A DNA stretch of 64,000 nucleotides from Spartinivicinus ruber (GCF_011009015.1 NZ_CP048878.1:3502354-3566353), one strand, 5' to 3'. Positions 52,662-63,015 are shown, counted from the stretch's first letter. The notes: generated by a model from the sequence alone, not told the origin. Numbers and translations are program-made.

Positions 52662-53432
52662 CTACATATATCCACTTAATATATCATCGTGTAAAGTTTT
52701 TCCTATTTTTCCAGGTTCAGCTTTCACCTTGTCAATCCCTTCCTGAATCGTTGCAACCACAGTATCAGGAACATCTTTACTAAAGGCATAATACAGCTCA
52801 CCTTCTTTTAAGACATAGACAGTAGCATAATCATCATTATTCAAGCTGTTTTTCTTAATAAACCAGCGAGCAACATTTTCTTCGTAGGCCCACATATCCA
52901 CTTTATTACTCGCTAGTTTCTTCACTACCGAATCAGCATTTGCAGAGGATTTGATTTTACTTTTATCAATACCTAATGCTACAACCAGTTGTTCTCCCAC
53001 ATCATCACGAATAGCAGCAATTTTGTATTTCTTTAAATCATCAGGAGAGTTAATGGTGATATTACTCGTTTTGGGTGCCAATAGCACAATACGTGTAGCA
53101 GTAATAGGGCCTGCCCACTTAAATAGCTTTTCCCGTTCTTCGGTCCTGGTTGTCGCAAACAGTACAATATTAGGCCCATCAACCGCATTACGATAACCTC
53201 TAGCCCAAGGATAAAGCTTTATTTTATTGCGAGGCACGGGTTTATTAACTTTTTGTGTAGCGGCAACTAACAAATCAACTGAAATACCTTTCAAAATACC
53301 CTCGGTTTCAAAATTATAAGGAGGATAAGACTCAGTAATAAAGGTCAGTTTCCCTAGTTCCTCACTTTTAACACTATTTCCCACCAGCATTAAAACTGTA
53401 AGCAACATAGCTTTTACGCTATTGTTAAACAT
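52662..53432 (-). CDS. Orphan PBP2-type solute-binding protein, tandem copy B
   Basis: 256 residues from ATG 53432 (AAGGGG eight bases upstream). Signal peptide about 1-23. The motifs match copy A closely (KLTFITESYPPYNF, LYPWARGYRNAVDGPNIVLF, KWAGPITATRIVLL, IRDDVGEQLV). The two genes are 36 bases apart and likely co-transcribed. The ligand-contact region around residues 160-190 differs from copy A, so ligand ranges may have diverged. Confidence 0.82.
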   Translation of the reverse strand: MFNNSVKAMLLTVLMLVGNSVKSEELGKLTFITESYPPYNFETEGILKGISVDLLVAATQKVNKPVPRNKIKLYPWARGYRNAVDGPNIVLFATTRTEEREKLFKWAGPITATRIVLLAPKTSNITINSPDDLKKYKIAAIRDDVGEQLVVALGIDKSKIKSSANADSVVKKLASNKVDMWAYEENVARWFIKKNSLNNDDYATVYVLKEGELYYAFSKDVPDTVVATIQEGIDKVKAEPGKIGKTLHDDILSGYM

Positions 53433-53644
53433 CACTATTACCCCTTTCATGTATTGGCAATTTAATATACCCAATCGTAGGGCTATAAATCGCTCGCGAA
53501 GGGTATACTTATAGTGTAAGGGTTGACGAGTATATATTTATATTTTTTTACAGTTAAACAGTACTTAATGTTACCAATTGAGATAAAGCGATTTACACAA
53601 ACGAATGAAAAGTAAGTGTAAGCAACATGTTAAGCTATTGCAGA

Positions 53645-54406
53645 TTATTTTAAATATTTTTGTTTGATCTGATCATAACGACCAGAGTCTTTGACTTTTT
53701 CCAGCGCTCGCCTCAGTGTTCGCACCAAGTCATCAGGAGTTAAAATGCTCATGGCCATATAGAGCTCAGAAGAAAGATCCTCTATAAAAAATGCCCGTTT
53801 ATAATTCTCTGGTTTAAACCCAAGCTGTTTAGCCGTATGAATAAATGCCACCTCATCAAATGGGGTTAAATCAATCCGTCCTTTGGTTAATTTTTTTAAA
53901 TTGAGGGTATCACTGTTGGTTAACATAATCTGTTCCCCCACATCAAACCCATGATTAACCAAATAGTCTTGCTTGACATCATTGGTAACCCCACCAATGA
54001 TATATTGCTTAGCTTCTTCCAGTTCTTTTATCTGAATATCTTCTCGCGAGGCCAACTTCCATAAATAAACACTATATGGTGTAATTGTGCCTATCCATTT
54101 AAAATGATGCTCCCGATCACGAGTTCTAGCAATTGAATAGATTAATACATTAGTTTCTTTAAGTGCGAGCTTATAAGCCCTGGCCCAAGGATAAAGGCGT
54201 ATTTCTGCCTTAATACCTGCTTTGGTTAGCACTTCTCGCACCACTTCGGTGGCCATACCCGACACTTTGCCATCAGGGGTTGGAAACTGAAAGGGTGGAA
54301 AATCTTCCGTCACCACCAATAAAGTATTAGCAGCAGCACAACCAACTGAGTTCAACATACTCAGTTGCAGGCATAACATCCCAATGAATAGTGTTCTCCA
54401 CCTCAT
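53645..54406 (-). CDS. Orphan PBP2-type solute-binding protein
   Basis: 253 residues from ATG 54406 (a TTG four codons upstream has no better support). Signal peptide about 1-25. Mature part: LLVVTEDFPPFQFPTPDGKV, RLYPWARAYKLAL, RTRDREHHFKWIGTITPYS. Same family as the two tandem genes but more diverged, ending in a Lys-rich helix. Separate by about 210 bases from copy B. Confidence 0.82.
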   Translation of the reverse strand: MRWRTLFIGMLCLQLSMLNSVGCAAANTLLVVTEDFPPFQFPTPDGKVSGMATEVVREVLTKAGIKAEIRLYPWARAYKLALKETNVLIYSIARTRDREHHFKWIGTITPYSVYLWKLASREDIQIKELEEAKQYIIGGVTNDVKQDYLVNHGFDVGEQIMLTNSDTLNLKKLTKGRIDLTPFDEVAFIHTAKQLGFKPENYKRAFFIEDLSSELYMAMSILTPDDLVRTLRRALEKVKDSGRYDQIKQKYLK

Positions 54407-54505
54407 AAGGGTAACCAAAAAATTCAGTCATATTATGAACAAGTTAGACCCGGTTTTACTATCTGGCAACGTAACTGTCATCATTTTAACATGCACTTAG
54501 CTCAG

Positions 54506-54961
54506 TTAATTGAGGCAGCCCCCCATGAGGTGCATCTGATAAACCAATTTATCGACTAACAATACTTTTTCGATACCTTGGAACTGCTGCAAACCACCCT
54601 CTATAGTAAGCTGGTATTGCCATTGATCTTGACTAAATTGTTTAGGGCCACGCAAAGGGAGCATCATATCAGGTTGTTGCAAAGCCTTCTGTAAAAAGGC
54701 AAATACAGGTTCACAGACTTGCGATGGGATAATATGGCCAAAATACAGCATTTGCCATAAGGGTTGCTGGTTTAACCACACAACCTCTTCCCCACCAAAC
54801 TGGCGAAAGCCGAAATAGTGGTCGCGATAATGATAATCACCTTCAGTATACAAAAACTGTCGACTTTGATCGCGGCAGGGTTGCCCTTCATTCCCTCCAA
54901 TCCATTGATAGCCGGTGGCTTTTGCTGATCGTAAAAATGCCACAAGTCCTTCGTGATCCAT
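54506..54961 (-). CDS. DUF5680 domain protein
   Basis: 151 residues. Family features: LVAFLRSAKATGYQ, a YTEGDYHYRDHYFG strand pair, FGGEEVVWLNQQPLWQMLYFG and PLRGPKQF. Cytoplasmic, unknown function, sometimes found as a regulator-associated domain. Stands alone between the binding-protein genes and a non-coding stretch. Confidence 0.72.
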   Translation of the reverse strand: MDHEGLVAFLRSAKATGYQWIGGNEGQPCRDQSRQFLYTEGDYHYRDHYFGFRQFGGEEVVWLNQQPLWQMLYFGHIIPSQVCEPVFAFLQKALQQPDMMLPLRGPKQFSQDQWQYQLTIEGGLQQFQGIEKVLLVDKLVYQMHLMGGCLN

Positions 54962-55483
54962 AATTTATCCCTGGGTTAGCCAGTTCTTATTCCTATACAC
55001 TTTGATAGTGCAGCTGAGCCATGCCTGGTCTATCTCAGTCAACCTTTTAAAGTTAGCATCTCAACCCAGATATTTCACCAGACCACAGAAAATTTCTGTG
55101 CAATCCAAGACATATCCAACATAATGCAATGGCCTTTAAAGGTTTTACTTTGTGTTACAGTTTATTAAACTATCTGATGAATTATTTGCTATATAAAGTA
55201 ACTATTTGCTTCGAATATTTTTATTACGCTTCCTCAATTCATTGAAATATTTTCTATTTTAGCAAGCTGCCTATTAATACCGCTCTCAGTTTATCTTTTT
55301 CATATAGCTCTCAATAATTTTCATTTGAACTCCAAAAGAACATAACATGCATTAGGCGCCTTCATTATATTGCTGACAGGCGAGTTGATTCACCTTATAC
55401 GATACTTACCCACAAGCAAAATCAGTTGATAAAACCTAAAGCAAGGCTAAGTATTGTCACTGTCTTTTTATAAAAAAATTGAG
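54962..55483. other. AT-rich region of about 520 bases without a gene
   Basis: No ORF with a plausible binding site, no RNA gene and no strong hairpin were seen. Presumably holds the DUF5680 promoter. Confidence 0.35.
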
Positions 55484-55705
55484 TTACGACAGTTGCGTTA
55501 TTTTCTTAAACTTAAAGTTTTCGTCAAACTCAATCATGAAGCGACCATGAATACCCGCTTTGGTGACATAAGGTTGTAAACATTTGGCAGGAAATCGAAC
55601 TGTACGACCATCAATAGAGGTAGCCACTACATCACGGGCTGTGCCGCGATATAAAGCTAAAAACTCGTCTGCTGGAATAGTTAACTCTACAGTAATGGTT
55701 GACAT
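55484..55705 (-). CDS. DUF2835 family protein
   Basis: 73 residues, all-strand small protein matching DUF2835: VELTIPADEFLALYRGTARD, VVATSIDGRTVRFPAK and IHGRFMIEFDENFKF. A conserved gammaproteobacterial protein of unknown function, commonly next to NAD-glutamate dehydrogenase or amidase genes. Confidence 0.78.
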   Translation of the reverse strand: MSTITVELTIPADEFLALYRGTARDVVATSIDGRTVRFPAKCLQPYVTKAGIHGRFMIEFDENFKFKKITQLS

Positions 55706-55763
55706 TTTTTGTATTTTTTACCTCTTCTCCCATTAGAGTTTATCCCCTACACCCTCACCTCAG

Positions 55764-55784
55764 CCCTCTCCCAAAGGGAGAGGG
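55764..55784. repeat. Nine-base perfect inverted repeat upstream of DUF2835, downstream of gdh
   Basis: CCCTCTCCC (55764-55772) and GGGAGAGGG (55776-55784) with an AAA loop, inside a C-rich stretch (CCCCTACACCCTCACCTCAG just before). It lies 52 bases past the gdh stop on the minus strand. The same word occurs as a dispersed intergenic repeat in several gammaproteobacteria. Confidence 0.6.
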
Positions 55785-55836
55785 AGCAATAAGTGCGTTC
55801 TGCGACAATTCCTAAGGTATTAGAAGTAACAAAAAA

Positions 55837-58800
55837 CTACCGCGAGCCACTTTGTGCTAAATCCATTAGCTCCCGGTTGGCAACGGTAAACATCGCTAAT
55901 TCACAATTGGTTTGACCACGAAGGTCTGCCAGCATAGCATCCCAACGTCCGACTAACACTTGATGCTGATTAATCCACTGCTCAATCCGTTCTGCGATAT
56001 TTTCAATAGCGGTTTCCATATTTAAAACTGCTACTGTCAGTGCCCGCTGTTGCCAGGTTAATTCATCTCGAATACTTTCCCTGGCCATTGACTGCCAATG
56101 GTTTGATGCTTCCAGATTACCCAGCTCTTGAGCGAACCAATGTAAATGCAAACGTTCACCAATAGCAAAATAGGTTTGCGCCACTTTAGCTAATGGTTGT
56201 CCAGTTTGATCCGCTGCTTTAACAATTGATAAACCATAAGACAAATAGCGATATCCCCCTACAAAACCAGCTAAATCGTCTGGCACACCTTTTTCCACTA
56301 ACTCCTGGGTTTTAGCCTGCCACACTTGCCGCATTTCTTCACTCAGCAGATCAGGTAATAGCTGACTAAACTCACGTATCTGTTTACCATAATGAGCAAC
56401 GCATTCCTCTGCATTGAGTTCTTTGCGTTTCATTCGAATTAACCAGCGTGTAGCACGACGAGTTAATCGAATTAGATCAGCCATCATTTCCTGCTGAATA
56501 GCTGCAGGCACTTTATGATCAAGCGATTCAATTTTTTGCCAATAATCATTAATAGCAAAAATATCTCTAGCAACCACAAAAGCTTTGGCAATTTCTGCCG
56601 GCTCAGCACCTGTCGATAACTGTAAGCGATGAACAAATGTAATGCCCATCATATTAATTAAATTATTGGCAATTTGAGTAGCCGCAATTTCTTTTCTGAG
56701 CCGATGGCTTTCAATAGCATGACCAAACTTTTCCACCAATACTTGAGGAAATGCAGTATTCACCTCTCTGGCCAGATAAGCATCAGCCAACACATCTGAA
56801 GCAAGCAGTGCTTCTTTCAAATCAGCTTTACTATAAGAAATTAATAAAGACAGCTCTGGTCGAGTAAGCCCCTGATTATTAGCCACCCGCTCAGCCAAAC
56901 CTTCATCATCAGGCAAGAACTCAATAGCGCGATTTAGTTTACCTTGTGCTTCCAGGTAGTGAATAAAGCGTTTACTTTCATCCATGACTTGCGCTGCTTC
57001 TTGCTGTGCTAACGAGATAGCCTGCACCTGTCGGTAATTATTCATTAATACCAAATCAGCTACATCATCCGTCATTGTTTCAAGCAACTGATTACGTTGT
57101 TTAAGGGTCATATCCCCATTACTTACTACTTCATTCAGTAAAATCTTGATATTGACTTCATGGTCAGAGCAATCTACACCACCTGCATTATCAATAAAGT
57201 CAGTATTCGAAGCACCTTGACTTAGGCAATATTCAACCCGGCCTAACTGAGTAAGACCTAAGTTGCCACCTTCACCAACAACTTTACAACGTAATTCTTT
57301 ACCATTAATCCGTAGTGCATCATTGGCTCGGTCTCCTACATCACCATGGGATTCAGCAGAAGCTTTGACATAGGTACCAATACCCCCATTCCAGATTAAA
57401 TCCACTGGTGATTTCAACAAGGCAGTGATTAACTCATTAGGGGGCAGCTGGTCTTCTTCGATAGCAAACCGCTCTTTCATTTCAGGCGTTATGGTTATCG
57501 ACTTGGCATCTCGAGAGAAAATGCCACCGCCAGCCGAAATGAGTGACTGGTCGTAATCCATCCAGCTAGAACGAGGTAAATTAAACAGCCGCTGCCGCTC
57601 TTTGAATGATTGTGAAATTAAGGGGTTAGGATCAATAAAAATATGCATATGGTTAAAAGCAGCGACTACCGCCAAGCTTTCTGATAGCAGCATGCCATTA
57701 CCAAATACGTCACCTGCCATATCTCCAATACCAACGACAGATATAGTATCTTTTTGGATATCAATGCCTTTTTCCCTGAAATGTCTTTGCACTGACACCC
57801 AGGCACCACGTGCGGTAATCCCCATTTTCTTATGGTCATAGCCAACACTGCCGCCAGAAGCAAAGGCATCACCCAACCAAAAACCATACTCATCTGCCAG
57901 TTGATTTGCGATATCAGAGAAAGTGGCGGTCCCTTTGTCAGCTGCCACAACCAAATAAGGGTCATCACCGTCATAACGCACGACAGATGCAGGAGGAACC
58001 ACCTTACCTTCCTGCAAATTATCCGTGACATCCAATAACGCACGGATAAAGGTTTTATAGCAGGCAATCCCTTCTTCCAATATCGCTTCACGACTATCTG
58101 TTGGCAGGTGCTTAGGTGCAAAGCCGCCTTTAGCACCCACCGGCACAATCACCGCATTTTTCACCTGTTGGGCTTTTACCAGGCCTAATACTTCAGTACG
58201 AAAATCTTCTAGTCGATCAGACCAGCGTAAGCCACCTCGGGCTACCTTACCACCTCGTAAATGCACCCCTTCCACGCGAGGCGAATAAACAAAGATTTCA
58301 AACATGGGGCAAGGCAGTGGAATTTGCGGAATTAATTTGGGTGAAAATTTAAATGAAATATAGTCTTTTTGTTGACCTTTTTCGTCAGGTTGGAAAAAGT
58401 TGGTTCGTAGTGTCGCATTAATCACATCCACATAGCGACGAATAGTACGATCCTGGTTAAGTACAGTTACCTGATCAAGAGCATTGTAAATTTTTTGTTC
58501 CAATGTCTGCTGTTGTGCTTTACGCTGCTCACTACCCTGCTGTAATTCCGGATTAAAGCGCATATCAAACAGCTCTACCAGCAGCCTGGCAATTTCAATA
58601 TTTTCCGTTAAAGTTTGCTCAATATAAGGTTGGCTTAATCCAAAACGAATTTGTTTTAAATAACGTGCATAAGCCCTCAATACGGATACCTGCCGCCAGC
58701 TTAATTGAGCCCCTAAAATCAACCGGTTAAAACCATCATTTTCAGCCTGGCCAAACCAAATATGCTGGAAAGCATCCTGAAAAATTGTATTCACCTGCTG

Positions 58801-60636
58801 TACATTAATTGGCTCATTTTTACCGTATAGCAAGGTGAAATCATGAATCCATACAGATTCCCCAGTCGACTTGCGTACTGTGTAAGGATACTCACCAATC
58901 ACCCGTAACCCTAGGTTTTCAATAATTGGAATCAAATCAGATAACGGCAACGGCTGGTGCTGATGAAATACTTTAAACCGCAACCGATTATCTACATCAT
59001 CAATTGACTGATAAAAACTCATAGTTAACGGCTGGCGATCTGATAACGACTCACAATGCTCTACATCAACAACCGCCGTTCTGGGTGAAAAGGTTTCCCG
59101 GTAACCCGCTTGGAAACCTTTTCCATAGAGATTAGCCAGGTGATTACCTTCAACCTCTCCTTTGGCTTCCAATAAAGTATCTTTAAATTCGTCTTCCCAA
59201 GAGTAAGCCGCTTGAATAATTTCACTGGTAATGGTTTGCAGGTTGTAATCCCGTACATTTTCCGAATCCAGTTTGAGGGTGAAATGCACCCGTGCCAATA
59301 CTGACTCTGAAAAATAAGTGGTAAACTCCGAATCAACCGTACCTAACCGTTGCTCTAGAATAGTTTGCATTTTTATCCGTAGCTCAGTGCTGTATACATC
59401 ACGAGGGACATACACCAAACAGGAATAAAACAGGCAGTTCTTATCCTGGCGAATAAAAACACGAATTTGTCGTCTTTCTTGAATTTGGAGAATACCCATG
59501 GCTGTTTCAAAAAGCTGATCAAACTGCATTTGAAACAACTCTTCCCGTGGGAATACTTCTAAGATCTGTGCCAATTCTTTGCCGTGATGACTTGAAGGCT
59601 CTACACCACTACGATCAATAACTGCTTGAACTTTTTTACGTAAAATAGGAATGAGTTTAGGGCTTTCCGAATAAACAGGTGAAGTATATAAACCCATAAT
59701 TCTGACTTCACCAACTACTTCACCGGCCTGATCAAATTGTTTAACAGCAATGTAATCAGGGTAAGCCGGACGATGAACGCTGGAGCGCAACCCTGACTTA
59801 GAAAAGCTGATAATATCTTTATTGGTTAAAAAGTCGCAATCAATATGCGCAGCCACTCGATTGGACTTCAATAGCCCCAACGCAGTATTTTCTAATGCCA
59901 CTGGTTGCTTATTCTTACCCTTCCCTTTAACGTCAATCTCTTCATAACCAAGGAAAGTAAAATTATTACTGAGTAGCCAGTTTAAAAAGGCTTGTTCTTC
60001 ATCGACATTGCCCGCCGGGTGACGGCTACCCAGCTGCTCAGACAGGGCAGCAACTTTGTCACAGATAGCATGATGATCAGCCACCACCAGTCGTACATCT
60101 GACAATACCCCATTTAATTCAGCAGTCAGTTCATTCAGCTCACGTTGATGCTCAAGCCGGTCAATTTCCAAATACATGACAGCTTCTTTACTTTCAGTGC
60201 CTTGCTCTGCCTCCCAAAGTAACTGAAAACTATTATCACGAACGGAATTCAGAACAGTATTTTGCAGATAGTGAATGGTAGTACCGCGCTGATTTAAGCG
60301 CATTCGAATAGAGTCCACTAAAAAAGGCAGATCCTGATGAATAATTTGGATGACAGTATGGGTAGAGTGCCAGCCAAAATGTTCATAGTCTGGATTAGTA
60401 ATGGCTATTTTAGGCTGCTCGGGATTGTGCTGTTGGATAAACTTCCAAAATGATAGGGTACTGCCGACAATATCACTTTTACGAAACTTTAATAAATCTT
60501 CAAACCCAGCAATAGAGAAGAACTGGTGAGTAAATGCTGTCAACGCATCTACCTGATTGGCCGGCACATGTGTTACCACTTCGGCCACTAGCTTTTTTAA
60601 ATAATCGGTTTTGTTGTCGGCTGAAATATAGCCCAT
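55837..60636 (-). CDS. gdhB: NAD-specific glutamate dehydrogenase, large type (GdhB/L_180)
   Basis: 1,599 residues, the usual length of the 180-kDa class. It deaminates glutamate to 2-oxoglutarate for catabolism. N-terminal ACT-like regulatory regions (about 1-700) precede the catalytic domain: RGGKVARGGLRWSDRLEDFR near 802 with VKNAVIVPVGAKGGFAPK, then the nucleotide-binding region VGIGDMAGDVFGNGMLLS near 972 and IWNGGIGTYVKAS. The C-terminal 500 residues are helical. No frameshift. It ends close to DUF2835. Confidence 0.95.
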   Translation of the reverse strand: MGYISADNKTDYLKKLVAEVVTHVPANQVDALTAFTHQFFSIAGFEDLLKFRKSDIVGSTLSFWKFIQQHNPEQPKIAITNPDYEHFGWHSTHTVIQIIHQDLPFLVDSIRMRLNQRGTTIHYLQNTVLNSVRDNSFQLLWEAEQGTESKEAVMYLEIDRLEHQRELNELTAELNGVLSDVRLVVADHHAICDKVAALSEQLGSRHPAGNVDEEQAFLNWLLSNNFTFLGYEEIDVKGKGKNKQPVALENTALGLLKSNRVAAHIDCDFLTNKDIISFSKSGLRSSVHRPAYPDYIAVKQFDQAGEVVGEVRIMGLYTSPVYSESPKLIPILRKKVQAVIDRSGVEPSSHHGKELAQILEVFPREELFQMQFDQLFETAMGILQIQERRQIRVFIRQDKNCLFYSCLVYVPRDVYSTELRIKMQTILEQRLGTVDSEFTTYFSESVLARVHFTLKLDSENVRDYNLQTITSEIIQAAYSWEDEFKDTLLEAKGEVEGNHLANLYGKGFQAGYRETFSPRTAVVDVEHCESLSDRQPLTMSFYQSIDDVDNRLRFKVFHQHQPLPLSDLIPIIENLGLRVIGEYPYTVRKSTGESVWIHDFTLLYGKNEPINVQQVNTIFQDAFQHIWFGQAENDGFNRLILGAQLSWRQVSVLRAYARYLKQIRFGLSQPYIEQTLTENIEIARLLVELFDMRFNPELQQGSEQRKAQQQTLEQKIYNALDQVTVLNQDRTIRRYVDVINATLRTNFFQPDEKGQQKDYISFKFSPKLIPQIPLPCPMFEIFVYSPRVEGVHLRGGKVARGGLRWSDRLEDFRTEVLGLVKAQQVKNAVIVPVGAKGGFAPKHLPTDSREAILEEGIACYKTFIRALLDVTDNLQEGKVVPPASVVRYDGDDPYLVVAADKGTATFSDIANQLADEYGFWLGDAFASGGSVGYDHKKMGITARGAWVSVQRHFREKGIDIQKDTISVVGIGDMAGDVFGNGMLLSESLAVVAAFNHMHIFIDPNPLISQSFKERQRLFNLPRSSWMDYDQSLISAGGGIFSRDAKSITITPEMKERFAIEEDQLPPNELITALLKSPVDLIWNGGIGTYVKASAESHGDVGDRANDALRINGKELRCKVVGEGGNLGLTQLGRVEYCLSQGASNTDFIDNAGGVDCSDHEVNIKILLNEVVSNGDMTLKQRNQLLETMTDDVADLVLMNNYRQVQAISLAQQEAAQVMDESKRFIHYLEAQGKLNRAIEFLPDDEGLAERVANNQGLTRPELSLLISYSKADLKEALLASDVLADAYLAREVNTAFPQVLVEKFGHAIESHRLRKEIAATQIANNLINMMGITFVHRLQLSTGAEPAEIAKAFVVARDIFAINDYWQKIESLDHKVPAAIQQEMMADLIRLTRRATRWLIRMKRKELNAEECVAHYGKQIREFSQLLPDLLSEEMRQVWQAKTQELVEKGVPDDLAGFVGGYRYLSYGLSIVKAADQTGQPLAKVAQTYFAIGERLHLHWFAQELGNLEASNHWQSMARESIRDELTWQQRALTVAVLNMETAIENIAERIEQWINQHQVLVGRWDAMLADLRGQTNCELAMFTVANRELMDLAQSGSR

Positions 60637-61110
60637 ACCTTAAACTCCGCAGTATTGCCCAGTCTAACCCACACTTAACAAGCGTAGACCATGAGTTTGG
60701 CCATGACTTCATCAACCCAGGCTAGCTGAACACTTATTATTCACTTGCAATAGGCTGGAAATAAACTGACAGATTATAGACAGGGGGTAACAAGCAACTT
60801 AAGTCGTATTTTCCGAATGGGCTAGGGTTTGTTGACGTTTGCTAGGGCCACGAGGATAGAAGTTTAGTCATTCTAAATAAACAACAAATCACGCAGAGTG
60901 ATGTTTTTTTAGTCACCTCCTAAAATTCAGCGATAGGAGTTGCTTACCTTCTGTTTCAACATTACGGGTTTGAAGGTTGCAAAACACAAAATTCTCTTTA
61001 TCCTTGCGCGATAAAAATAAAACTCGGTAAAACTAATTAGCCTACTTGTTGACTAAAAGGGTCTATAGACCCAAATGTCCGTCACTTGACGCGTGGTGTA
61101 GAGAAGGAAT
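60637..61110. other. Divergent control region of gdh and the moxR operon, about 470 bases
   Basis: Holds a perfect 14-base palindrome at 61059-61072 close to the moxR start. No other distinct signal was recognised. Confidence 0.4.
61059..61072. promoter_or_regulatory. 14-bp perfect palindrome upstream of moxR, candidate operator
   Basis: GGGTCTATAGACCC has full dyad symmetry and ends 38 bases before the moxR ATG. The position suits a repressor or activator site for the operon; no known consensus was matched. Confidence 0.45.
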
Positions 61111-62073
61111 ATGACAACAGCAAAGCAAGCCATTATTGCCTTACAAGAATATTTGTCTAGCCAAATTATTGGTCAACACCGATTAGTAGAACGACTATTG
61201 ATTGCCTTGCTAGCCGATGGCCATTTATTAGTTGAAGGTGCACCTGGGCTTGCCAAAACCAAAGCCATTAAAGCCCTCTCTGATGGTTTGGAAGCAGACT
61301 TCCACCGTATTCAGTTTACCCCTGACCTGTTGCCTGCGGATATTACTGGCACGGATATTTATCGCCCAGAAAACGGCAGTTTCGAGTTTCAACCCGGCCC
61401 AGTTTTTAATCACTTGGTTTTGGCCGATGAGATTAACCGTGCGCCAGCTAAGGTGCAATCAGCGTTATTAGAAGCCATGGCAGAACGCCAAGTGAGCGTG
61501 GGTAAAACCAGTTACCCACTACCCGATTTATTTCTGGTGATGGCCACCCAAAACCCCATTGAACAAGAAGGTACTTATCCCCTGCCAGAAGCTCAACTGG
61601 ACCGATTTTTAATGCATGTCATGATCGGCTACCCAACCGCTGATGCGGAGCGGAAAATACTCCAGTTAGCCCGTGGCGAAGCCATTCAAGCCCCTAAGCT
61701 TCCTGCCCAGCCAGTAACCCAAACCGATATTTTTGCCGCTCGCCAAGCAATTTTGGCATTGCACATGGCTGATCCAGTGGAGGAATATATTGTCCAACTA
61801 GTGTTAGCTACTCGTGATGCAAGAGCTTACGATGACCAACTAGCCAGTTGGCTGGAATACGGTGCCAGCCCGCGAGGTACGATTGCTTTGGATCGCTGTG
61901 CTCGTGCTTATGCCTGGTTACAAGGCCGCGACTTTGTTACTCCTGATGATGTTCAGGCCATTGCCCATGATGTCCTCCGCCACCGCTTACTCCTGACTTT
62001 TGAAGCAGAAGCTGAAGGGGTTAATGCCGATCATGTCATTGACCAACTACTACAAGTAGTTCCCACCAGCTAG
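61111..62073 (+). CDS. moxR: MoxR-family AAA+ ATPase
   Basis: 320 residues. Walker A VEGAPGLAKT (residues 41-50), Walker B LVLADEINRAPAKVQ followed by SALLEAMAERQVSVG, sensor 1 LVMATQNPIEQEGTYPLPEAQ, and the C-terminal lid domain. MoxR ATPases work with VWA proteins as chaperones or assembly factors in envelope stress or aerotolerance. First gene of a tight operon: the DUF58 gene starts 9 bases later. Confidence 0.93.
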   Translation: MTTAKQAIIALQEYLSSQIIGQHRLVERLLIALLADGHLLVEGAPGLAKTKAIKALSDGLEADFHRIQFTPDLLPADITGTDIYRPENGSFEFQPGPVFNHLVLADEINRAPAKVQSALLEAMAERQVSVGKTSYPLPDLFLVMATQNPIEQEGTYPLPEAQLDRFLMHVMIGYPTADAERKILQLARGEAIQAPKLPAQPVTQTDIFAARQAILALHMADPVEEYIVQLVLATRDARAYDDQLASWLEYGASPRGTIALDRCARAYAWLQGRDFVTPDDVQAIAHDVLRHRLLLTFEAEAEGVNADHVIDQLLQVVPTS

Positions 62074-62082
62074 GGAAAGGTT

Positions 62083-63015
62083 ATGAGTGGAGCATATACC
62101 TCTATCAAGGAGCTGATTCAGTTACGGTTGGCAGCTAAAGATATTCAACTGTTTACTCCCAATAAAGTACGTAGCAGTTTAGCAGGCCAATATCAGTCGA
62201 AACTAAAAGGACGTGGTGTCGACTTTGCTGAAGTACGGGTTTATCAGCCAGGAGATGATGTCCGTACCATTGATTGGCGAGTCACTGCCCGAACTCAGGT
62301 GCCTCACACCAAGCTGTTTCAGGAAGAGCGAGAGCGACCAGTTTTTTTATTGGTGGAACAAAGTCTGCCATTGTTTTTTGGCAGCAGCCAGGACTTCAAA
62401 TCAGTCACCGCAGCCGAAGCAGCTGCAGCGTTTGCCTGGGCCTCTTTACAACATGGTGATCGCGTAGGCGGTTTAGTATTTAATCACCAGCAACAACACC
62501 AGGAAATTAAACCCAAACGCAGCAAAAAATCCGTACTGCAACTGTTGCATACCATTACAGAAATGAATCATGCCCTGTCTTGGCAGCAATCTAACAGCCT
62601 TCCTGCTTCAGAATATTTCTGTCATGCGCTTCGCTATAGTCGCCAGCTCATTAAACCTGGCAGCGCGGTCATTTTAGTAGGTAATTTTTATCAACTCCCA
62701 CCCTTGGCAGAACAACATCTTTATAAATTGTCTCAACATAGTGATGTTTTTATTGTCAATATTACTGATCCATTAGAGGTGCAATTACCCAAGCCAGGGG
62801 TATATGCCGTAACAGACGGACAGCACCGGCTAAACATCAATAGCCGTCATAGCCAAAGTCGACAACGCTATCAACAACAGTGGCAAACTCAACAGCAGCA
62901 ACTCATCACCATGTGCCAACGTTATCGTATGCCCTTACTGCAACTTTCAACGACCGAGCCTGCTCTGCAGCAATTAGTCGAAAAACTCGCTGGACAGCGG
63001 AGGCGACATGGCTAA
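62083..63015 (+). CDS. DUF58 domain protein
   Basis: 310 residues, cytoplasmic. The DUF58 core is plain: GRGVDFAEVRVYQPGDDVR, TIDWRVTARTQVPHTKLFQE and EERERPVFLLVEQS, followed by a VWA-like fold (DRVGGLVFNHQQQHQEIKPK). Standard second member of the moxR operon. It overlaps the next gene by eight bases. Confidence 0.92.
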   Translation: MSGAYTSIKELIQLRLAAKDIQLFTPNKVRSSLAGQYQSKLKGRGVDFAEVRVYQPGDDVRTIDWRVTARTQVPHTKLFQEERERPVFLLVEQSLPLFFGSSQDFKSVTAAEAAAAFAWASLQHGDRVGGLVFNHQQQHQEIKPKRSKKSVLQLLHTITEMNHALSWQQSNSLPASEYFCHALRYSRQLIKPGSAVILVGNFYQLPPLAEQHLYKLSQHSDVFIVNITDPLEVQLPKPGVYAVTDGQHRLNINSRHSQSRQRYQQQWQTQQQQLITMCQRYRMPLLQLSTTEPALQQLVEKLAGQRRRHG

